From the NCBI RefSeq assembly GCF_000966975.1, contig NZ_JZWV01000108.1, positions 1 to 12,881 of the forward strand: a stretch of DNA of 12,881 bases. The letters are read 5' to 3'. The position numbers and the translations under genes were made by a program. Positions 9,342-12,881 of the stretch are shown in pieces (position 1 is the stretch's first letter; each line of letters starts with the position of its first letter). The notes under the pieces were generated by a model. That model made no database searches. It saw only the letters and a list, made by a program, of their open reading frames with translations, and was not told the DNA's origin. This DNA comes from Streptomyces katrae (GTDB taxonomy: Bacteria > Actinomycetota > Actinomycetes > Streptomycetales > Streptomycetaceae).

Positions 9342-9726
9342 CGGCCTGGAACAGCTGGCCTTCACCCGCTTCATCGACACCGGCGCCCTCGACCGCCACC
9401 AGCGCAAGCTCCGCGCGGAATTCCACCGTCGCCGCCAGGTCATCCGTCGGCAGACCGAGGCCTGCCTGCCCGGGGCGCGTCTCACCGGCCGCGACGGCGG
9501 TCTCCAGGCCTACCTCCAACTCCCCCCGCACCTGGACGAACTGGCCCTGGTCCGGGCCGCCCGCGAACAGTCGGTGCTGGTCCGGGGCAGCCGCTTCTAC
9601 ACCCTCACGGACGCGTCGAGGCCACCCGCCCTGGTGATCAGCTACGCCACCGTCGACTGCGCAGGACTGACCAAGAGCCTGCAGGCCATCGGTGCGGCAT
9701 ACCGGCAGTTGGCCGGTATGCCGTAG
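9340..9726 (+). pseudogene. C-terminal remnant of a second MocR-family regulator
   Basis: The 128 residues from SGLEQLAFTRFIDTGALDRH to the TAG at 9726 match the C-terminal small domain of MocR aminotransferase-like regulators: helix with RH and RR pairs, then GLQAYLQLP, then SVLVRGSRFYTL, then LVISYATV. They align in layout with the end of the intact regulator at 6062-7588 but differ in most residues, so this is a different gene and not a copy. The DNA-binding domain, linker and PLP-lysine region are all missing. Upstream the frame has no coding character and no start with a ribosome site. A perfect 12-bp hairpin overlaps its last codons. It is oriented away from the MFS stump, as expected of a divergent regulator-transporter pair. 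Confidence 0.8.
9695..9723. terminator. Perfect 12-bp hairpin between convergent genes
   Basis: CGGCATACCGGC (9695-9706) and GCCGGTATGCCG (9712-9723) pair perfectly around a five-base loop. The stem is made of the last codons of the MocR remnant and ends just before its stop. It also lies 88 bases beyond the holA stop on the opposite strand. It probably ends transcription from both sides, though neither side has a T tract. Confidence 0.65.
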
Positions 9727-9810
9727 GGCCCGCGCCCAGGTGCGGTGCCCGGTCTCCGCCCTTCCCCGGGCGGCGGGGCCGGGTCCTCGTGCGTTCGCCG
9801 GTCCGCGGTG

Positions 9811-10803
9811 TCAGCGGCGCTGGGGGCGGGCCGCGCGGGCCACGGCCACGACGGCCTTCTCCAGGGCGTACTCGGGGTCGTCCCCGCCGCCCTTGACCCC
9901 CGCGTCGGCCAGCGCGATGGCGCGCAGCGCCTCCGAGACGCCGTCCGCCGACCAGCCGCGCATCTGCTGCCGGACGCGGTCGATCTTCCACGGCGGCATG
10001 CCGAGGTCCCGGGCGAGGTCCCCGGGGCGGGCTCCGCGCGGGGCGGAGGCCAGCTTCCCGATCGCCCGGACGGCCTGCGCCAGCGCACTGGTGATCAGCA
10101 CGGGCGCGACCCCGGTCGCCAGGGACCAGCGCAGGGCCTCCAGGGCCTCCGCCGCCCGCCCCTCGACCGCCCGGTCGGCGACGGTGAAGCTGGAGGCCTC
10201 CGCACGTCCGGTGTAGTAGCGGCCGACCACGGCCTCGTCGATCGTGCCCTCGACGTCCGCGCACAGCTGCGCCACCGCGCTCGCCAGCTCCCGCAGGTCG
10301 GAACCGATCGCGTCGACCAAGTTCTGGCAGGCCTCGGGGGTGGCCGAGCGGCCCAGGGTCCGGAACTCCTGCCGGGCGAAGGAGAGCCGGTCCGCGGCCT
10401 TCGTCATCTTCGGGCAGGCGATCTCCCGGGCCCCCGCCTTGCGGGCGGCGTCCAGCACGGCCTTGCCCTTGACCCCGCCCGCGTGGAGGAGGACGAGGGT
10501 GATCTCCTCGTACGGGTCGGCGAGGTAGGCCTTGACCTCCTTCACCGTGTCCGCGCCCAGGTCCTGCGCGTTGCGCACGATCAGGACCTTGCGCTCGGAG
10601 AAGAGCGACGGGCTGGTCAGCTCGGCCAGGGTGCCGGGCTGGAGCTGGTCGGAGGTGAGGTCCCGCACGTCCGTGTCGGCGTCGGCCGCGCGGGCGGCCT
10701 TCACCACGTCCCGGACGACGCGGTCCAGCAGCAGGTCCTCCTGCCCCACCGCGAGGGTGATCGGGGCGAGGGGTTCGTCGGTGGGGTTCTTCCTGGTGGC
10801 CAT
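9811..10803 (-). CDS. holA: DNA polymerase III subunit delta
   Basis: The 330-residue product has the layout of the clamp-loader delta subunit. There is an N-terminal AAA+-like domain without a working P-loop (LAVGQEDLLLDRVV, then LFSERKVLIVRNAQ and EEITLVLLHAGG), a middle segment with SDLRELASAVAQL, and the C-terminal helical domain with the PPWKIDRVRQQMRGW stretch. Delta opens the beta sliding clamp as part of the replicative clamp loader. The ATG at 10803 gives MATRKNPTDE. An ATG four codons upstream (10815) is also possible, and neither has an ideal ribosome site (GGAG lies only three bases before 10803). It is convergent with the MocR remnant and divergent from the 80-residue gene, with 61 bases between them. 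I associate holA with the rpsT neighbourhood in Streptomyces, so the block between them looks inserted. Confidence 0.93.
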   Translation of the reverse strand: MATRKNPTDEPLAPITLAVGQEDLLLDRVVRDVVKAARAADADTDVRDLTSDQLQPGTLAELTSPSLFSERKVLIVRNAQDLGADTVKEVKAYLADPYEEITLVLLHAGGVKGKAVLDAARKAGAREIACPKMTKAADRLSFARQEFRTLGRSATPEACQNLVDAIGSDLRELASAVAQLCADVEGTIDEAVVGRYYTGRAEASSFTVADRAVEGRAAEALEALRWSLATGVAPVLITSALAQAVRAIGKLASAPRGARPGDLARDLGMPPWKIDRVRQQMRGWSADGVSEALRAIALADAGVKGGGDDPEYALEKAVVAVARAARPQRR

Positions 10804-10864
10804 CGGCTCCAGCATCCCACGCCGCACTGACAGCGCCCCGCGCCCGGTGCCCGAGAATGGTCCG

Positions 10865-11107
10865 GTGAACCTGCGACATGTACTGGTCCTGCCCGACCGC
10901 GACGCCGCCGAGGAGGTGGCCCAGGAGGCCGTGGACCGCTTCGGCCTCCCCGAGGAGCCCCAGCTGGTGCGCGACGCCCTGGCCGGCGAGGACGACGCCG
11001 AGGACGCCCAGTGGCTGGTGGTCGTCGAGGACCCGCAGCAGCGGCTGGACACCGCCGTGCTGGACGAGCTCGCCGCCGAGTACGAGGGCTGGCTCGAGGC
11101 CCCCTGA
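10865..11107 (+). CDS. Small acidic conserved hypothetical protein, divergent from holA
   Basis: The GTG at 10865 opens 80 codons: VNLRHVLVLPDRDAAEEV at the start and LAAEYEGWLEAP at the end. The product is acidic, with a beta-strand-like start (HVLVLP) and a second one (QWLVVVED) around a helix. I recall similar small proteins beside holA in other Streptomyces, with no known function. There is no clear Shine-Dalgarno site. A GAGAAT element 7-12 bases before the GTG would suit a leaderless or nearly leaderless transcript, but that is a guess. Third-base GC is high and the frame is strongly coding. It converges on the YceI gene, with 20 bases between stops. No domain is recognised. Confidence 0.75.
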   Translation: MNLRHVLVLPDRDAAEEVAQEAVDRFGLPEEPQLVRDALAGEDDAEDAQWLVVVEDPQQRLDTAVLDELAAEYEGWLEAP

Positions 11108-11132
11108 GCCTGCCGCCCGCGCCGGCCTCAGG
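11103..11132. terminator. Weak bidirectional terminator candidate
   Basis: CCTGAG (11103-11108) and CTCAGG (11127-11132) are complementary across the 20-base gap between the stops of two convergent genes, with a second overlapping pair, GAGGCC (11096-11101) and GGCCTC (11124-11129). The stem is short and there is no T tract, so this is only a possible terminator. Confidence 0.3.
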
Positions 11133-12009
11133 CCTTGTGGACGATCTGGACGTCCAGCGCCACTTCCACGCTCGAACCGATCGCCGCGATCCCCTGCGCC
11201 AGCATGGACTGCCAGTTCAGGGTGAAGTCCTCGCGGTGCAGCTCCGCCGTGGCCCGGCAGGCGGCGCGCGGCTCGCCCTCCAGGCCCGTGCCCACGCCCA
11301 GGTACTGGGTGTCCAGGGTGACGGAACGGCTCACCCCGTGGAGGGTCAGGGCGCCCGCGACCGCCCAGCGGCTGCCGCTGCGGTGGATGAACCGCTCGCT
11401 GTAGAACTCCACCGTCGGGTAGCGGGCCGCGTCCAGGAAGTCCGCCGACCGCAGGTGGTCGTCCCGCATGCGGAGCCCGGTGTCGATGCTCGCCGCGTCG
11501 ATGATGACGTGCATGGAGGAGTCCTCCATGCGCTCGGCGATCCGCACCGCGCCGGCGAAGGTGGTGAACCGGCCGTGGATCCGGGCGAAGCCGATGTGCT
11601 TCGCGGTGAAGCCGATCGAGGAGTGCGTCGGGTCCAGTTCCCAGTGGCCGGGCTGCGGCAGGACCGGCGGCTCCACCGAGTCCAGGACGATCTCCGCGGT
11701 GCCGGGCTGCGCCGGATCCCCCACGAGGGTCGCCCCGTGGAACGGTGCGTAGCCCTCGGCGCTGACCGACAGCCGGTACTCCCCCTCCGGCATGGCCGCC
11801 GTGAACCCCCCGTACGGGTCCGTCTCGCCGCTGACGACCCGTCGGCCGATCGGGTCGGTCACCTCGAACTTGGCCTGGCGGATGGGCTGGTGGACCGTGT
11901 CGAGGACCCGGCAGCTCAACAGGCGTGCCGTGGGCGGCAGAGTCAGTGTGGCGGACGTCTGTGAACTCCCGCTCCCGGCCGTATCCGTCCCCCGTCGGCG
12001 ACCGAACAT
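11128..12009 (-). CDS. YceI-family protein with N-terminal Ig-like (carboxypeptidase regulatory-like) domain
   Basis: The 293-residue product has two parts. Residues about 28-110 form an Ig/carboxypeptidase-regulatory-like beta domain (LLSCRVLDTVHQPI, ETDPYGGFTAAMPEGEYRLSVSAEGY). Residues about 120-292 form a complete YceI domain (GHWELDPTHSSIGFTAKHIG, RMRDDHLRSADFLDAARYPTVEF, GALTLHGVSRSVTLD, and a C-terminal IGSSVEVALDVQI). YceI domains are lipocalin-like barrels that bind long isoprenoid or other lipid ligands. I see no signal peptide or lipobox, so it is probably cytoplasmic, unlike E. coli YceI. The ATG at 12009 has a G-rich stretch (GGGGGTG) about nine bases upstream. The ligand cannot be read from the sequence. 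The unterminated comEC frame runs across this gene in another frame. Confidence 0.88.
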   Translation of the reverse strand: MFGRRRGTDTAGSGSSQTSATLTLPPTARLLSCRVLDTVHQPIRQAKFEVTDPIGRRVVSGETDPYGGFTAAMPEGEYRLSVSAEGYAPFHGATLVGDPAQPGTAEIVLDSVEPPVLPQPGHWELDPTHSSIGFTAKHIGFARIHGRFTTFAGAVRIAERMEDSSMHVIIDAASIDTGLRMRDDHLRSADFLDAARYPTVEFYSERFIHRSGSRWAVAGALTLHGVSRSVTLDTQYLGVGTGLEGEPRAACRATAELHREDFTLNWQSMLAQGIAAIGSSVEVALDVQIVHKA

Positions 12010-12060
12010 GGCTGATGCACCCCCGTGCTGTGTGTACTTGGTCGGTTCTGGCGAAGAGGC

Positions 12061-12089
12061 ATTCGATCATGCTGTCGGGTTGTGGGCAA
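12061..12089 (-). promoter_or_regulatory. Possible promoter of the YceI gene
   Basis: On the minus strand TTGCCC (12089-12084) and TCGAAT (12066-12061) are 17 bases apart, ending 51 bases before the ATG at 12009. The local base composition drops in GC here, as expected of a promoter region. The -10 match is imperfect. Confidence 0.3.
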
Positions 12090-12118
12090 ACAGAATGGTC
12101 GCGCCCGGTATGACCGCG

Positions 12119-12881
12119 CCTTTTCGGCCGCCGTCCGGCCGGAAACGCCCGTAGCCCCGAACGGCCGCCGCAGACCGCCACGGAGCCGTCCGTATCGGTG
12201 CGCAGCACAGCCGCCCCAAGGGCTCCGAGCCGTTCGAGGGTGCCCCGCGACGGATGCCCGTAGCGGTTGCCCGCGCCGACCGGGACAAGGGCGAGCCGTG
12301 GCCGGATCCGGTCCATGAGGCCAGGGTCCTGGTGCGCAGAGCCGTGGTGGGCGACCTTGAGCACGTCCACCCGCCCCAGTTCCGGATGCTCCCTCAGCAG
12401 GGCCTGCTGGGAAGCCGGTTCGAGGTCACCGAGCAGCAGGAACGTCAGCCCCGAGTTGCGCGCCAGCAGGACCACGCTCGTATCGTTGGGCCCCTGCGGC
12501 ACCGGCGCGGAGGCCGACGGCCACAGCACCTGCCACTCCAGCCGCCCGGCCCGCCGCCGCTCCCCCGCCACCGCCGCCACGACGGGCACCCCGGCCCCCG
12601 CCGCCGTCCGCCGGACCAGGGCCGCCCGGTCGGGCGGATCCGCCACGGCCGTGGTCTCGATCACACCCACGGAACGGCCCCGCAGCACCCCGGACAGCCC
12701 GCCCACGTGGTCGGCATGGAAGTGCGTCAGCAGCAGTAATGGGATGCTTGTCACACCGAGGGTGCGCAAGCAGGCGTCCACCGGCCCCGGTTCGGGTCCG
12801 GCGTCGACCACGACGGCCGTCCCGGGCCCGGCGGCGAGCACGGCGGCGTCCCCCTGCCCCACGGCGCACTGGACGTAGCTC
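12119..12881 (-). CDS. comEC: ComEC/Rec2 competence protein, C-terminal metallo-beta-lactamase domain (partial, no in-frame stop)
   Basis: The gene enters from the right edge, with its 5' part outside the window. The visible part starts at YVQCAVGQGDAAVL and contains the metallo-beta-lactamase motifs HFHADH (12724-12707), NDTSVVLL, LLGDLEP and VAHHGSAHQD, then NRYGHPS and the usual ending LRTDTDGSVAV. In ComEC this domain follows the membrane channel that carries single-stranded DNA across the membrane; its hydrolase fold may degrade the other strand. Coding character fades at about 12119, where I end the feature. There is no stop codon there: the frame stays open to 9638, through three other genes. 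A shift of one base in the AAAA run at 12121-12124 would lead to a TGA at 12069-12067, adding a tail that ends ILFAHNPTA. The family is firm; the end is uncertain. Confidence 0.85.

Noticed and set aside
9638..12118. Continuation of the comEC frame as one protein of more than 1000 residues.
   Set aside because: Beyond about 12119 it loses coding character and crosses the YceI gene and holA in wrong frames. It is a missing stop, not a real fusion.

Overview
The window reads as a chromosomal segment of a high-GC actinomycete, almost certainly Streptomyces or a close relative. GC content is very high, third codon positions are almost all G or C, GTG starts are common, and the order of housekeeping genes (hemW, fadD, lepA, rpsT, holA, comEC) is one I associate with Streptomyces chromosomes. 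This assignment rests on composition and gene order, not on any search.

Left part (1-5827). Three genes run on the minus strand: lepA (5368-3503), a long-chain acyl-CoA synthetase (3250-1358) and hemW (1300-68). A strong hairpin after lepA separates it from the synthetase. The synthetase has a conspicuous double palindrome about 100 bases upstream of its start. hemW follows 57 bases after the synthetase stop, and its start codon lies between the arms of an 11-bp perfect inverted repeat. rpsT (5567-5827, plus) is divergent from lepA.

Middle part (5828-9726). This is an accessory block between rpsT and holA and is visibly decaying. It holds an intact MocR-type (GntR/aminotransferase) regulator on the plus strand. 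Facing it on the minus strand are a solo B3/B4 (PheRS-beta-like) protein gene and, 50 bases downstream of that, a small membrane-protein gene broken by three one-base frame changes that together restore the frame. To the right lie only the C-terminal ends of an MFS transporter (minus) and of a second, different MocR regulator (plus). They sit back to back as if one deletion had removed both 5' halves and their shared promoter.

Right part (9727-12881). holA (minus, DNA polymerase III delta) is divergent from an 80-residue acidic hypothetical gene. That gene converges on a gene for a two-domain protein with an N-terminal Ig-like fold and a C-terminal YceI domain. The 3' end of comEC enters from the right edge. 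Its reading frame has no stop where the protein should end, and a one-base change in an AAAA run would restore one.

I found no CRISPR array, tRNA, rRNA, intact insertion sequence or obvious defence system. The most noteworthy items are the paired MFS/MocR stumps, the triple frameshift with conserved codon bias, the hairpin around the hemW start, the double operator before fadD, and the solo B3/B4 gene.
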